From assembly GCA_019239775.1 (NCBI GenBank), contig JAFAZN010000098.1, positions 19,594-83,593 of the forward strand: a DNA stretch of 64,000 nucleotides. The letters are read 5' to 3'. Of the stretch, positions 54,564 through 64,000 are shown in pieces; positions within the stretch are counted from its first letter, which is position 1, and each line of letters opens with the position of its first letter. The notes below the pieces were generated by a model, which was given only the letters and a program-made list of their open reading frames with translations, was not told the DNA's origin and did not search any database. The stretch is from Chloroflexota bacterium (GTDB lineage: Bacteria; Chloroflexota; UBA6077; CF-72). Made by a program: the position numbers and the translations under genes.

Positions 54564-55015
54564 GTCTGTCGGGCCGGACTCGCGACGAAATTCAGGCGCT
54601 CGTCGCGCGTTTCCCCGAACGCCGCAGCGCGCTGCTGCCCGCACTGAAGGTGGCGCAGCGGGAACAGGGCTGGCTGCCGCCGGAAACTATTGCCGAGACC
54701 GCCGACGTGGTTGGCGTGCCGCACTCCGCCGCTTTGGAGATCGCGGAGTTCTACACGATGCTGCACACCGAGCCAGGTCCGACCACGCGCGTGGTGGTGT
54801 GCGCCCAACTACCGTGCGCGCTTCGCGGCGCAGAACAGCTCATCCGCGAACTACGTTCCGAACTCCACGACCGCGACACCATTGAGGTCGAGCGGACCAG
54901 TGAATGCTTTGGTGCCTGCCACAGAGCGCCCATGGCCCGAGTTGACGACCTCTACTACGAAAACCTCGATGGTGAAGGCCGCAAGGCTCTCATCGCGGAG
55001 CTAACACGTGGTTGA
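54560..55015 (+). CDS. nuoE: NADH-quinone oxidoreductase subunit E (2Fe-2S)
   Basis: TTG start overlapping the nuoD stop; 'ALKVAQREQGWLPPETIAETADVVGVP', cysteines CAQLPC and CFGAC. Confidence 0.93.
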   Translation: MSLSGRTRDEIQALVARFPERRSALLPALKVAQREQGWLPPETIAETADVVGVPHSAALEIAEFYTMLHTEPGPTTRVVVCAQLPCALRGAEQLIRELRSELHDRDTIEVERTSECFGACHRAPMARVDDLYYENLDGEGRKALIAELTRG

Positions 55016-56288
55016 GTACCAGAGGGTGCTCCTACCCCATCCAGGTCGAACGGAACCTGTTGGGTTGGATGAGTACCGGTCTGAAGACGGCTACTCCGGT
55101 TGGAAGAAATCGCTGACCACGATGACCCCCGACCAGGTCATCGAAGAAGTTAAAGCAGCCGGCTTGCGAGGTCGCGGCGGGGCGGGCTTTCCAACCGGCA
55201 ACAAGTGGAGCTTCATTCCCAAGGCACCGGGCGCCAAGTACGTCGCGGTCAACGCGGATGAATCCGAGCCCGGTACGTTCAAAGACCGCGAGCTCATGGA
55301 GGTCGAGCCGCATCGAGTGCTCGAGGGCATCGCGCTGTGCTGCTACGCGATCGGCGCGGAGACCGCGTTCATCTACATCCGCGGCGAATACGTCTGCGCA
55401 GCCGATCGACTGGAAGCTGCGATCGCCGAAGCCGAAGCCGCGGGCGTTCTCGGAGCAGGCTGTCTGGGGACCTCGATCAACGTGCGCATCATCGTCTTTC
55501 GAGGCGCCGGCGCCTACATCTGTGGTGAAGAGACAGCGCTGTTGGAGTCGCTGGAAGGACGTCGGCCGATGCCGCGCTCGCGCCCGCCGTTCCCAGCCGT
55601 TGAAGGACTGTACCGACGGCCAACTGTGATCAACAACGTCGAGACGCTGGCGAATGTGCCAGGCATCATCGACCGCGGGAGTGCCTGGTACAACGGCATT
55701 GGCAACCCACCGCGCAACACGGGTCCCAAGATCTTCTGCCTCTCGGGCCGTGTGAACCGGCCTGGCAACTACGAACTGCCGCTCGGCGCGGTGACCGTCC
55801 GCGAGTTGATCGACTCGTATGGTGGCGGCGTCATTGGGGGTAAGGCCGTCAAGGGCGTTCTCACAGCGGGCGTTTCGGCGCCGATTCTGACGGCCGACAA
55901 GCTCGATACGAAGCTCGACTACGACTCGGTCCAGGCCGCGGGCTCGATGCTCGGATCGGCCTCTTTGATCGTGCTGGATGAGGACACGTGCATCGTGCGG
56001 GCGGCGGCGTTGATGGAAGAGTTCTTCCGCCACGAGTCGTGCGGCAAGTGCACGCCTTGTCGCGAGGGGACGTCGTGGCTTTTGAAGATTCTCAAGCGCA
56101 TCGAGGCAGGCCGAGGGGTGCCTGGCGACCTGGATTTGCTGCTGTCGCTTTCAGGCGAAATCTCAGGCAAGGTGCTGTGCGCACTGGGTGACTTCGCCAC
56201 GTCGCCCGTCGTCGCGACCGTCAAACAGTACAGGGAGGAATACGAACAGCACATCAACGACGGAAGGTGCCCATACCCCGCATGGTGA
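55008..56288 (+). CDS. nuoF: NADH-quinone oxidoreductase subunit F
   Basis: 'GLRGRGGAGFPTGNKWSFIPK...KYVAVNADESEPGTFKDRELM', 'ESCGKCTPCREGTSWLLKIL'. Confidence 0.97.
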   Translation: MVEYQRVLLPHPGRTEPVGLDEYRSEDGYSGWKKSLTTMTPDQVIEEVKAAGLRGRGGAGFPTGNKWSFIPKAPGAKYVAVNADESEPGTFKDRELMEVEPHRVLEGIALCCYAIGAETAFIYIRGEYVCAADRLEAAIAEAEAAGVLGAGCLGTSINVRIIVFRGAGAYICGEETALLESLEGRRPMPRSRPPFPAVEGLYRRPTVINNVETLANVPGIIDRGSAWYNGIGNPPRNTGPKIFCLSGRVNRPGNYELPLGAVTVRELIDSYGGGVIGGKAVKGVLTAGVSAPILTADKLDTKLDYDSVQAAGSMLGSASLIVLDEDTCIVRAAALMEEFFRHESCGKCTPCREGTSWLLKILKRIEAGRGVPGDLDLLLSLSGEISGKVLCALGDFATSPVVATVKQYREEYEQHINDGRCPYPAW

Positions 56289-58117
56289 CTACCCCCGGGG
56301 TTGAGACGGTCAAGCTCACCATCGACGGCGTCGAAGTCGAAGCGCCCAAGGGCATGCTGCTGATTGAGGCCGCCAAGCTGGTCGGCTTCGAGATTCCAGT
56401 GTTCTGCTACGAAGAGCGGCTGAAGCCGGTCGGCGCCTGCCGCATGTGCCTGGTGCAGATTGAAAAACTGCCGCGGCTCCAGACCGCGTGCACCACTCCG
56501 GTGGCGGCTGACATGGTCGTCCACACGATCACCGACGACGTCAAAGGTGCCCAGAACGGCGTGCTGGAGCTGTTGCTGGCCAACCATCCGTTGGACTGTC
56601 CGATCTGCGACAAAGGCGGCGAATGCCCGCTGCAGGACAACACGTTCCGCCATGGCCCAGGCGCCTCGCGCTTTACCGAAGAAAAGCGCCACAAGGAGAA
56701 GGCGTACCCGTTGGGACCGCAGATCGTGCTCGATCGCGAGCGCTGCATCATGTGCTACCGCTGCGTCCGCTTTCACCAGGAGATCCCCGGCGACGAAGCG
56801 CTCGCCGCCGTGCAGCGCGGGGCTGATAGCGAGATCGCCACGCTGAACGGCGAGCCGTACACGTCGATCTACGCCGGCAACACCATCGAGTTGTGCCCCG
56901 TGGGCGCGCTCACCAGCCGCAGCTATCGCTTCAAAGCGCGGCCGTGGGACCTGGTGCGAACGCCCTCCATCTGCAGCGGCTGCGCGGTTGGCTGCAACAT
57001 CGAGGTCCACAGTCGCAGCGAGACCGTGCTGCGCTTGTGGTCACGTCGCAACCGGGCGGTCGACGACGGCTGGTTGTGCGACCGTGGTCGATTCGAAACG
57101 CTGCCAACGCCGCCCGAATGCCGTCCGATGCGACCGATGGTGCGTCGCGGCGATGCCTTGGCTCCCGCCACCTGGGACGAGGCGCTGGCGCGAGCCGCCG
57201 AAACTCTCGGCAGCAGCGCAGGTGTGTTGGCCTCCCAACGGCTGTCGAACGAAGCGTTCTGGATTCTGCAGCGTCTCGGCCCTCGGCTACCCGGCGCGTT
57301 GTGGCCACCAGCTGGTGAAGCGTGGCCGGTTGACGGCAGGATCGAAAACCTGCAGCGCTGCAAGTCCATCGTCCTCATTGGATTGGACGCCTGGGAGGAC
57401 CTCCCCGTTCTAGCGCTGTGGATCCGCCGCGCAGTTCTGGCGGGCGCGAAACTGACCGTTCTCGGGGACCGGAACGGTCTGTGGCGCAACACCGCAACAT
57501 GGCTCAAGGGCGATCCGCTCGCGCACCTTTCAGACGTCCAAGCCGTTGAAGGACCAGTGGCCGTCCTGGTGCACCCGGCGTTGGTGGCAGGACACCGTTC
57601 GGACCTGGAGGCGTTCGCGACACGGCTCGGCGCCAACGGCGAAACAGGCCTGGTGGGTGCACCGCTGCTGGGCGCAAATGGGCGCGGTGCGCTGGAGCTC
57701 GCCCCCGAACTGGCAAGAGGTGACGTCGATCAAGTCCTTACCGCGAAAGGCATTCTGGCGATCGGCGACGAGGACTGGTCACAGCTGAAAGTCGGGTCCT
57801 TTGGGCGCTTGGTACTCGCCACGTCGGGGCCAGTCCCCGATAGCGAGCACATCGACGTTGTCCTGCCAATGGCGCATGCCTACGAACGGCAGGCCAGCCT
57901 GATCAACCTGGACGGTCGCATCCAGCACCAGGAAGGCGGCGCCGCGCCGCCAACCCAGGCGCGCACAGATTGGGGTCTGGCTGCCGAGATCGGCATCCGC
58001 CTGGGCATGTCCGTGCCAGGCAGTGACGACCTCGAGGCAATCCGCGGCCGCATGATCGATGAGCACCCGCATCTGAGTGAGATCGTGCGCGAGAAGGCGC
58101 TGATCGCGCGTGTTTGA
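56282..58117 (+). CDS. nuoG: NADH-quinone oxidoreductase subunit G
   Basis: '[31 protein letters not shown]', '[30 protein letters not shown]', '[14 protein letters not shown]'. Confidence 0.95.
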   Translation: MVTTPGVETVKLTIDGVEVEAPKGMLLIEAAKLVGFEIPVFCYEERLKPVGACRMCLVQIEKLPRLQTACTTPVAADMVVHTITDDVKGAQNGVLELLLANHPLDCPICDKGGECPLQDNTFRHGPGASRFTEEKRHKEKAYPLGPQIVLDRERCIMCYRCVRFHQEIPGDEALAAVQRGADSEIATLNGEPYTSIYAGNTIELCPVGALTSRSYRFKARPWDLVRTPSICSGCAVGCNIEVHSRSETVLRLWSRRNRAVDDGWLCDRGRFETLPTPPECRPMRPMVRRGDALAPATWDEALARAAETLGSSAGVLASQRLSNEAFWILQRLGPRLPGALWPPAGEAWPVDGRIENLQRCKSIVLIGLDAWEDLPVLALWIRRAVLAGAKLTVLGDRNGLWRNTATWLKGDPLAHLSDVQAVEGPVAVLVHPALVAGHRSDLEAFATRLGANGETGLVGAPLLGANGRGALELAPELARGDVDQVLTAKGILAIGDEDWSQLKVGSFGRLVLATSGPVPDSEHIDVVLPMAHAYERQASLINLDGRIQHQEGGAAPPTQARTDWGLAAEIGIRLGMSVPGSDDLEAIRGRMIDEHPHLSEIVREKALIARV

Positions 58118-59108
58118 TGTCTTGATCGACGTCATTCGCTCGCTGGTGATCATCTTCGCCCTGCTGACCGGCATGGCGTACATGACCTGGTTTGAGAGAC
58201 GCGTCATCAGTCGGCTGCAAGTGCGCATCGGACCGAACCGCGTCGGCCCAACGGGCCTCCTGCAACCCCTTGCGGATGCGCTCAAGCTGTTCTTCAAAGA
58301 GGATGTCCGGCCAGCCATGGCCGATCGGTTCCTCTATCCACTCGCGCCTGGTATCTCGCTGGTGGCCGCCCTCGCGGCGTTCGTCGTCATCCCGATCGGT
58401 CCCACCATCTCGATCGCCGGTAGGTCGATTGGGCTGGTCATCCAGGACATGCCGGTGGCGCTGCTGTATCTGATCGGCGCCAGCTCACTCGGCGTCTACG
58501 GCGTCGTGCTGGGCGGCTGGTCGTCTGGCTCGAAATACTCGCTGCTCGGGTCGTTGCGGGGTGGCGCACAGGTCGTCTCGTACGAGCTGGCTCTCGGACT
58601 GGCGCTGGTTGGCGTCGTGCTGGTCAGCGGCACGCTTTCAATCAACCAGATCGTCGACGAGCAGGCGCACTCGGTGCCCTTCGTCATCCTCCAGCCGCTG
58701 GGCTTCCTGCTGTACTTCACGGCGGCCATTGCCGAAACCAACCGCGCCCCATTCGATCTTCCCGAAGCCGAACAGGAGCTTGTGGCTGGCTATCACACGG
58801 AGTACAGCGGCTTTCGCTTCGCGCTGTACTACATCGCCGAGTATGTCAACGTGCTCACCGTTTCGGCGATCGCGGCAACGCTGTTTTTCGGTGGCTGGCT
58901 GGGTCCCTTCAATCTGCTGAACGGCCCGTGGTGGCTGCTCATCAAGATGACGGTCTTTGCGTTCATCTTTGTCTGGCTGCGCGCGACGTTGCCGCGCCTG
59001 CGGTACGACCAGCTGATGCGACTGTCCTGGGGGCTGCTGCTGCCGCTGGGCCTGCTGAACGTGCTGGTGACCGCGGTGCTGGTCGTCTTCTTCTCGGGAG
59101 GTCGATAA
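58110..59108 (+). CDS. nuoH: NADH-quinone oxidoreductase subunit H
   Basis: '[40 protein letters not shown]', '[38 protein letters not shown]'. Confidence 0.97.
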   Translation: MFDVLIDVIRSLVIIFALLTGMAYMTWFERRVISRLQVRIGPNRVGPTGLLQPLADALKLFFKEDVRPAMADRFLYPLAPGISLVAALAAFVVIPIGPTISIAGRSIGLVIQDMPVALLYLIGASSLGVYGVVLGGWSSGSKYSLLGSLRGGAQVVSYELALGLALVGVVLVSGTLSINQIVDEQAHSVPFVILQPLGFLLYFTAAIAETNRAPFDLPEAEQELVAGYHTEYSGFRFALYYIAEYVNVLTVSAIAATLFFGGWLGPFNLLNGPWWLLIKMTVFAFIFVWLRATLPRLRYDQLMRLSWGLLLPLGLLNVLVTAVLVVFFSGGR

Positions 59109-59116
59109 GAAAAAGC

Positions 59117-59710
59117 ATGCTTGATGGAGCGCGTGGTCTCGCGCGCGGTTTCTGGACAGTGCTGCGTCACGCGGCACAGCCGCCGACCACGCTGCCGTAT
59201 CCCGAGGTCAAGCGGACGTTACCCCCGGCATTCCGCGGGCGACACCGCCTGTACCGCCATGCTGATGGGCTGGAGCGGTGCATCGGCTGCGAATTGTGCG
59301 CGGCGGCTTGCCCGTCGAGTGCGATCTACGTTCAGGCGGCGGACAACGATCCCGCTGCGCCTGTCTCGACTGGCGAGCGATACGCGTCGATCTACGAGAT
59401 CAACATGATCCGCTGCATCTTCTGCGGCTATTGCGAGGAAGCTTGCCCAGTTGATGCGATCAGGCTCGGTCCGGAGTACGAGCTCGCCGATTTTGCGCGG
59501 CCAGAGTTCGTCTACACCAAGCAGATGCTCCTGGATCCCGAGAAGTACGCGCCGCCACGCCAGTATCACGCGGATGTCGATGAGACGGATCCCGAGCTGC
59601 GCCGCCAGATCCCGACGGACGAGGATCTCGGCGAGGTCTACCGCGCGCACCGGCCAATTGGTGCGCCCATCGAGTCGCCCCCCGAAGAGCGACATCATCC
59701 GCTGGCCTAA
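59117..59710 (+). CDS. nuoI: NADH-quinone oxidoreductase subunit I
   Basis: Two 4Fe-4S motifs 'CIGCELCAAACP' and 'CIFCGYCEEACPVDAI'. Confidence 0.96.
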   Translation: MLDGARGLARGFWTVLRHAAQPPTTLPYPEVKRTLPPAFRGRHRLYRHADGLERCIGCELCAAACPSSAIYVQAADNDPAAPVSTGERYASIYEINMIRCIFCGYCEEACPVDAIRLGPEYELADFARPEFVYTKQMLLDPEKYAPPRQYHADVDETDPELRRQIPTDEDLGEVYRAHRPIGAPIESPPEERHHPLA

Positions 59711-59713
59711 TTG

Positions 59714-60262
59714 ATGGACGGGCTGTTTATCCCGCTGCTGCCCGGGTGCATTGTGGCGATTGCGTCTGCGCTCGGAGTGGTTTCGGCCCGCCGGCCCGTG
59801 TACGCGGCGATCTTCCTGCTCGTGCATAGCCTGTCGCTGGCCGCGCTTTTCGGCGTACTGTCCGCGGCGATGGTCGCCGTTGGCCAGATCGTCATCTATT
59901 CGGGCGCCATCGTCGTGCTGTTCCTGTTCGTGGTCACGCTGCTACCTACGGGTGGCCGTGAGCTCGCACCGACTGGAGCCCGCCTGCCGGCTGGACTGGT
60001 GGCAGCCGCGGCCGTCCTGATTGCCCTTGCCGCCTCGCTGGCCGCAGGCGCAATTCCCGTGGTAACTCCCGGGGATCTTTCGGTGGTCGCGGTGGGACAT
60101 GCGCTGTTCGGTTCGTTGCTCGTGGGCTTTGAGCTCACCGCTCCACTTCTGCTCGTGGCCATCATCGGGGCCGTGGTGATCTGGCGTCGTCACGAGCCGC
60201 GCACGCGCACAGCCGTACCTGCCAAGGCGACCGAGCCACGGACTCTGGTGATGCACCGATGA
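59714..60262 (+). CDS. nuoJ: NADH-quinone oxidoreductase subunit J
   Basis: 'VYAAIFLLVHSLSLAALFGVLSAAMVAVGQIVIYSGAIVVLFLFVVTLL'. Confidence 0.93.
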   Translation: MDGLFIPLLPGCIVAIASALGVVSARRPVYAAIFLLVHSLSLAALFGVLSAAMVAVGQIVIYSGAIVVLFLFVVTLLPTGGRELAPTGARLPAGLVAAAAVLIALAASLAAGAIPVVTPGDLSVVAVGHALFGSLLVGFELTAPLLLVAIIGAVVIWRRHEPRTRTAVPAKATEPRTLVMHR

Positions 60263-60561
60263 GCTCTGAGGTTCTCGTGCTAGGCACCAGCGCCGTGTTG
60301 TTTGCGATCGGCGGCGCGGGCGCGCTGATGCACCGCCACCCGGTGGCCCTGCTCATGGCCATCGAGGTCATGCTGAACGCGGCGAACCTGCTGATCGTGT
60401 TGGGCGCGCGCGTACATGGCGGAGCTGACGCCGAGGCCGCGGCCTTGGTCGTACTCGTACTGTCCGCCGCGGAAGCCGTCATTGGCCTCGCACTGGCATT
60501 GGCGTTGTTCCGCCGCCGTGCCATTCCAGACGTGGACGATGCCGTGGAGCTGCGCGGATGA
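60259..60561 (+). CDS. nuoK: NADH-quinone oxidoreductase subunit K
   Basis: 100 aa, 3 TM; 'LLMAIEVMLNAANLLIV...SAAEAVIGLALALALFRR'. Confidence 0.95.
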   Translation: MSSEVLVLGTSAVLFAIGGAGALMHRHPVALLMAIEVMLNAANLLIVLGARVHGGADAEAAALVVLVLSAAEAVIGLALALALFRRRAIPDVDDAVELRG

Positions 60562-62279
60562 TGCCGCTTCTGGCGTGGGCCTGGGTTTTCACACTTCCCG
60601 GCCTCCTTCTGACAGGGCTCGGAGTCCCAACCGGTCAGCGCCGAGCGGGGTACGCCAGTCTCCTTGGACCGCCGGTACTCCTGGTGGTGGCGCTGATCGC
60701 GCTCGCGCAAGGCGGCTCCTACTCGGTCACGTTCGACGGGTGGCTCCCGTTTCTGCCAGATGGCGCCTACCGTGCGCTGGCGGATCCTCTTAGCGCGCTG
60801 CTTCTCGTCATTCTCGGCGCGGTTGCGACCGTCGTCTATGTCTATTCGCTCGGCTACATGGCCGACGACCCGGGCAAGCGCCGGTTCTTCGTCTATCTCG
60901 ACCTGTTCGTGGCCGCCATGGGATTGCTGGTGCTCGCCGGGAACCTGGCCGTTCTGCTGATCGGTTGGACTGGCGTCGGTATTTCGAGCTTTTTGCTGAT
61001 CTCGTTCTGGCGAGATCGACCGGGCACGCTCGGCGCAGGCTTGCAGGCGCTCGCCGCGAACGCAGTCGGCGATGGCGCGTTGCTGCTGGCCGCCTCGATC
61101 GTCCCAACAGGCTGCGGCGCGCTGGTAAACCTGGGCACCTCGCAGTGCACTGCCGGCTTTGGCGGCGCCGAGTTCCTGGCGCTTCTGCTATTCGTCGCGG
61201 CGGCGGCGAAGTCCGCGCAAGGTCCGCTGTACTTCTGGCTGCCCAACGCGATGGCTGGCCCGACGCCGATCAGCGCGCTGATCCACGCCGCCACGATGGT
61301 TGCCGCCGGCGTTTATCTGCTGGTGCGCACGCACGCGCTCCTGACTCTGGCGCCCCAGGTCAGCCTGTGGATTGCGGCGATCGGGGTGGCTACCGCGATC
61401 GGCGCCAGCGTGGCGAGCCTCTTCCAGGCCAACTTCAAAAAGGGCATCGCCTATTCGACGGTGGCGCAGCTCGGCTACATGTTTGCCGGTGTCGGGGTAG
61501 GCGTGCCGTTCGCCGGGCTGTTTCACCTGTTCACGCATGCTTCGTTCAAGGCGCTGTTGTTCCTGGCCGCAGGTGTTGTGATCCACGGCGCCGGCGGCCG
61601 CGAAGGCCTGGCCGACCTGCGCGGGCTGGGCCGCTTCTTCGCTTTCAGTCGGTGGGGTTTTCTCATCGGCTCGCTGGCTCTGATCGGTACGCCGCTGATT
61701 ACCGCGGGTGGATTCAGCAAAGACGCGATCGTCGACGCCGCGATCAACAGCAGCACGCCGATCGTCGGCTGGCTTCTTCTGGCCGCCGTGATTCTCACGG
61801 GTGGCTACATCGGCCGCCTCTTCGCCATCGTGTACATGGCACCGGCGGTCGATCCTCACACTGTCCATCACGACCCTGGCGCGGAGCGCCCGATGAACTG
61901 GTCACTGGTACCGCTGATGGTCGGCTCGCTCGTCCTGGGTTGGGTTGGCATTCTGTGGCTGCCCTCGGTGCTGCCCGAAGCCATCGTCGGTCCCGTCGCC
62001 ACCGTTCCGATCCTGAACATCACGGGAGCCCTGGCGTTTGTGCTCGGCGCCATCGGCTTTCTTGGCGTGGCGTGGTACGTCCTGCGGCCGCAGGCTGCGC
62101 TCGCTCGTGGCGAAACCTCCTATCGGCCGGACGGCTGGGTGCGCGCGATTGCCGTGGGAGGCTATGCCGTTTCAGATGCGTTTTCGCGCGTGCAATCGGG
62201 GCTCGTCGCAAGGTACGCCTTCGGCTCGCTCATCGGCGTCGCCGTCGTCCTGCTCGTTCGGGTGGTCGCGTTCAGATGA
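60558..62279 (+). CDS. nuoL: NADH-quinone oxidoreductase subunit L
   Basis: 573 aa; 'KSAQGPLYFWLPNAMAGPTPISALIHAATMVAAGVYLLVR', 'FKKGIAYSTVAQLGYMF'. Confidence 0.95.
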   Translation: MMPLLAWAWVFTLPGLLLTGLGVPTGQRRAGYASLLGPPVLLVVALIALAQGGSYSVTFDGWLPFLPDGAYRALADPLSALLLVILGAVATVVYVYSLGYMADDPGKRRFFVYLDLFVAAMGLLVLAGNLAVLLIGWTGVGISSFLLISFWRDRPGTLGAGLQALAANAVGDGALLLAASIVPTGCGALVNLGTSQCTAGFGGAEFLALLLFVAAAAKSAQGPLYFWLPNAMAGPTPISALIHAATMVAAGVYLLVRTHALLTLAPQVSLWIAAIGVATAIGASVASLFQANFKKGIAYSTVAQLGYMFAGVGVGVPFAGLFHLFTHASFKALLFLAAGVVIHGAGGREGLADLRGLGRFFAFSRWGFLIGSLALIGTPLITAGGFSKDAIVDAAINSSTPIVGWLLLAAVILTGGYIGRLFAIVYMAPAVDPHTVHHDPGAERPMNWSLVPLMVGSLVLGWVGILWLPSVLPEAIVGPVATVPILNITGALAFVLGAIGFLGVAWYVLRPQAALARGETSYRPDGWVRAIAVGGYAVSDAFSRVQSGLVARYAFGSLIGVAVVLLVRVVAFR

Positions 62280-63580
62280 CGCCGACGTACTGGGCTGTCG
62301 TGATCCTGGTATTCGGCGCGGTTGTGCTGCTGCTGGTGGTGTCGCTGCTCTCGACGCATCCGCGTGTGGTTGCCTACGCCGGCTTGCCATTCGCTGTAAT
62401 TTCGGCGGGTTTCGGGCTGCAGACACCCCAGCCGCTGGCGTTGGCCATCGTCGCGCTCTGTGGAGTGTGCGCTATTGCGCTACTCCTCATCCCGGTCCTG
62501 GAGCCCGCGGTCCCGCAGCACGTAGCCGAAGCGGCGGCGCTGTTGCTACTGGGGACCGCTGGCGCGATCGGGCTGGCGCAGGCGACCGACCTGCTGCAGG
62601 CGGTCGTTGGTCTGGAAACGCTGGCATTGAGCGCGGTCATCCTGGTCGCGCTGGGCGCTGGCGATCGGTCGCTGGAGGCGGCGTTCAAGTACATCGTGCT
62701 CGGCGCGATTTCACTGGCGAGCCTGCTCTATGGGCTGGGCCTGGTCTACCTGGGCGGCGGCTCGCTGGCGTTTCCGACCGCGGCGCAGATTGCCGCGAGT
62801 CCGCTCGTGCTGGCGGGCATCGTGCTGGTTGGCCTGGGTATCGCCTTCGAGCTCGCGCTGGTACCGCTGCATTGGGGCGCCCTCGACGCCTATACCGCGG
62901 CTGCACCGGGGCTCGCCGGGTTTGTGATGAGCGCGAGCAAACTCGCGGCGGCGTTCGCGCTAGGTCGCATCGTGCTGGCCGCGGGGGCGTCGCTCGGTCA
63001 GGTCTTGATCTGGATCGGCTGCATCACGATCGTGTGGGGCACGTTTGGGGCGATCGCGCAGGCGAGAGATCTACGGCGCATGCTCGCCTACAGCGCGATC
63101 ACGCATGCGGGCTTCATTGGGCTTGCGCTGGGATCTGGCCCTGCAGGCGCGGTGACGGCTGGCTTCTATGCCGCGGCGTACGCCAGTATGGCCATGCTCG
63201 TGTTCGCTGGTCTGGCAGGACCCTGGAGTGTGGACTTGCGCACGATTGGCCGCTGGCGCGCGCTGGCATTGGGCCTTGGCTTGTTCTCACTGGCTGGTAT
63301 TCCGCCGACGCCAGGTTTTTGGGCCAAACTCGCCGTGCTGGTGGTGGCCTGGCAAGCCGCGGGCTGGCTGCCGACTCTGATCGCCGTCGCCGGTGGCGTG
63401 TTCAGCGTGCTGTACTACCTGCGGCCGCTGCCTGACCTGTTTGCCGCACTGCGGGCTGAGCCTTCGGTTGCCGTCGACTCGCGCCCGGTTCTTCTGCCAG
63501 GAGTGGTGCTGGCCACACTGGCCGTGGTGGTGATGAGCATCTTCCCAGGCATCGCCTGGTACCTGGTCCGCGGCGCCTGA
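62276..63580 (+). CDS. nuoN: NADH-quinone oxidoreductase subunit N
   Basis: 434 aa; 'EAAFKYIVLGAISLASLLYGLGLVYL', 'RDLRRMLAYSAITHAGFIGLAL', 'FSLAGIPPTPGFWAKLAVL'. Confidence 0.92.
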   Translation: MTPTYWAVVILVFGAVVLLLVVSLLSTHPRVVAYAGLPFAVISAGFGLQTPQPLALAIVALCGVCAIALLLIPVLEPAVPQHVAEAAALLLLGTAGAIGLAQATDLLQAVVGLETLALSAVILVALGAGDRSLEAAFKYIVLGAISLASLLYGLGLVYLGGGSLAFPTAAQIAASPLVLAGIVLVGLGIAFELALVPLHWGALDAYTAAAPGLAGFVMSASKLAAAFALGRIVLAAGASLGQVLIWIGCITIVWGTFGAIAQARDLRRMLAYSAITHAGFIGLALGSGPAGAVTAGFYAAAYASMAMLVFAGLAGPWSVDLRTIGRWRALALGLGLFSLAGIPPTPGFWAKLAVLVVAWQAAGWLPTLIAVAGGVFSVLYYLRPLPDLFAALRAEPSVAVDSRPVLLPGVVLATLAVVVMSIFPGIAWYLVRGA

Positions 63581-63599
63581 GCGGCACGCCTATTGCGTT

Positions 63600-64000
63600 A
63601 TGGCCAGCCTGAAGGACATGGCCATTCGCGCGGGACACGCCACCACTCGCTCTTCGCGCTACGTGCTAGGTCCGGGCGCGGACCTGCCCGTTGCGCGCAT
63701 CGTAGCGCTGGTGCTGATCGTGCTGGCGATCGGCGCGATCTGGATGGCGATGAATGCCGCCAAGGCAGCGCCGTCGCCGGCTGCTGAAGAGATCGCCAAC
63801 TTCAACCCGAAGTCGCTTCTGGCAGACAACACTCCGCATTTCCTGCCCACGCCGGTGGCAGCGATTGCGCCAGACGCCAATGGTGCCGCCGCCGCGGCTC
63901 CAGCAGATCAGCAAGCCGCCCCCGCGGACACGTCCGTCGAGCACGTAAAGGTAGCGAACACCGGCGGTGTCGGCGCCATCCTACGGGCGGACCCACCTCG
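63600..64000 (+). CDS. Hypothetical membrane-anchored protein with Ala-rich linker (runs off right edge)
   Basis: Open frame from ATG at 63600 (MASLKDMAIRAGHATTRSSRYVLGPGADLPVARIVALVLIVLAIGAIWMAMN...VANTGGVGAILRADPP); absent from the ORF track because it has no stop before the edge. The end resembles the start of an SH3-like domain. Confidence 0.6.
   Translation, partial: MASLKDMAIRAGHATTRSSRYVLGPGADLPVARIVALVLIVLAIGAIWMAMNAAKAAPSPAAEEIANFNPKSLLADNTPHFLPTPVAAIAPDANGAAAAAPADQQAAPADTSVEHVKVANTGGVGAILRADPP

Noticed and set aside
62038-63435. 465-aa ORF in alternate frame across nuoN
   Set aside because: Arg/Gly/Ala-rich shadow frame with no domain features, inside nuoN.
60965-63580. 871-aa plus-strand ORF whose C-terminal part contains NuoN
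   Set aside because: The first part is an out-of-frame reading of nuoL (Arg-rich). Only the segment from ATG 62276 is genuine, so this is not a fusion protein.

Overview
This is a 64 kb, high-GC bacterial chromosomal window. Its gene content looks Chloroflexota-like, but the taxonomy is inference only. I support about 55 protein-coding genes. The main modules are: gpsA/plsY; an archaeal-style end-resection operon (NurA, a HAS-barrel-like protein, HerA, Mre11/SbcD, Rad50/SbcC) followed by a PcrA/UvrD helicase; an Opp/Dpp-type ABC transporter directly downstream of selA-selB; a sugar ABC transporter divergent from a GH3 glycosidase; a lipid cluster resembling E. coli ynbABC; recJ; an orphan flgM next to a chemotaxis receptor; an amidase with a small partner; ccmC plus a probable unlisted ccmD; a STAND/TPR regulator divergent from citrate synthase; and a tightly overlapping nuoA-L,N operon with no nuoM. 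No rRNA, tRNA or CRISPR was found. The most unusual signal is noncoding. Several intergenic arrays are built on a roughly 16-bp unit with core ACSTCCGTGRG, two of them organised into 80- or 81-bp higher-order repeats. Two of these arrays lie exactly between the solute-binding-protein gene and the first permease gene of two unrelated ABC transporter operons. Three nearly back-to-back perfect 24-bp palindromes lie between the two sugar permease genes. A long imperfect inverted repeat (24097-24431) resembles a MITE.
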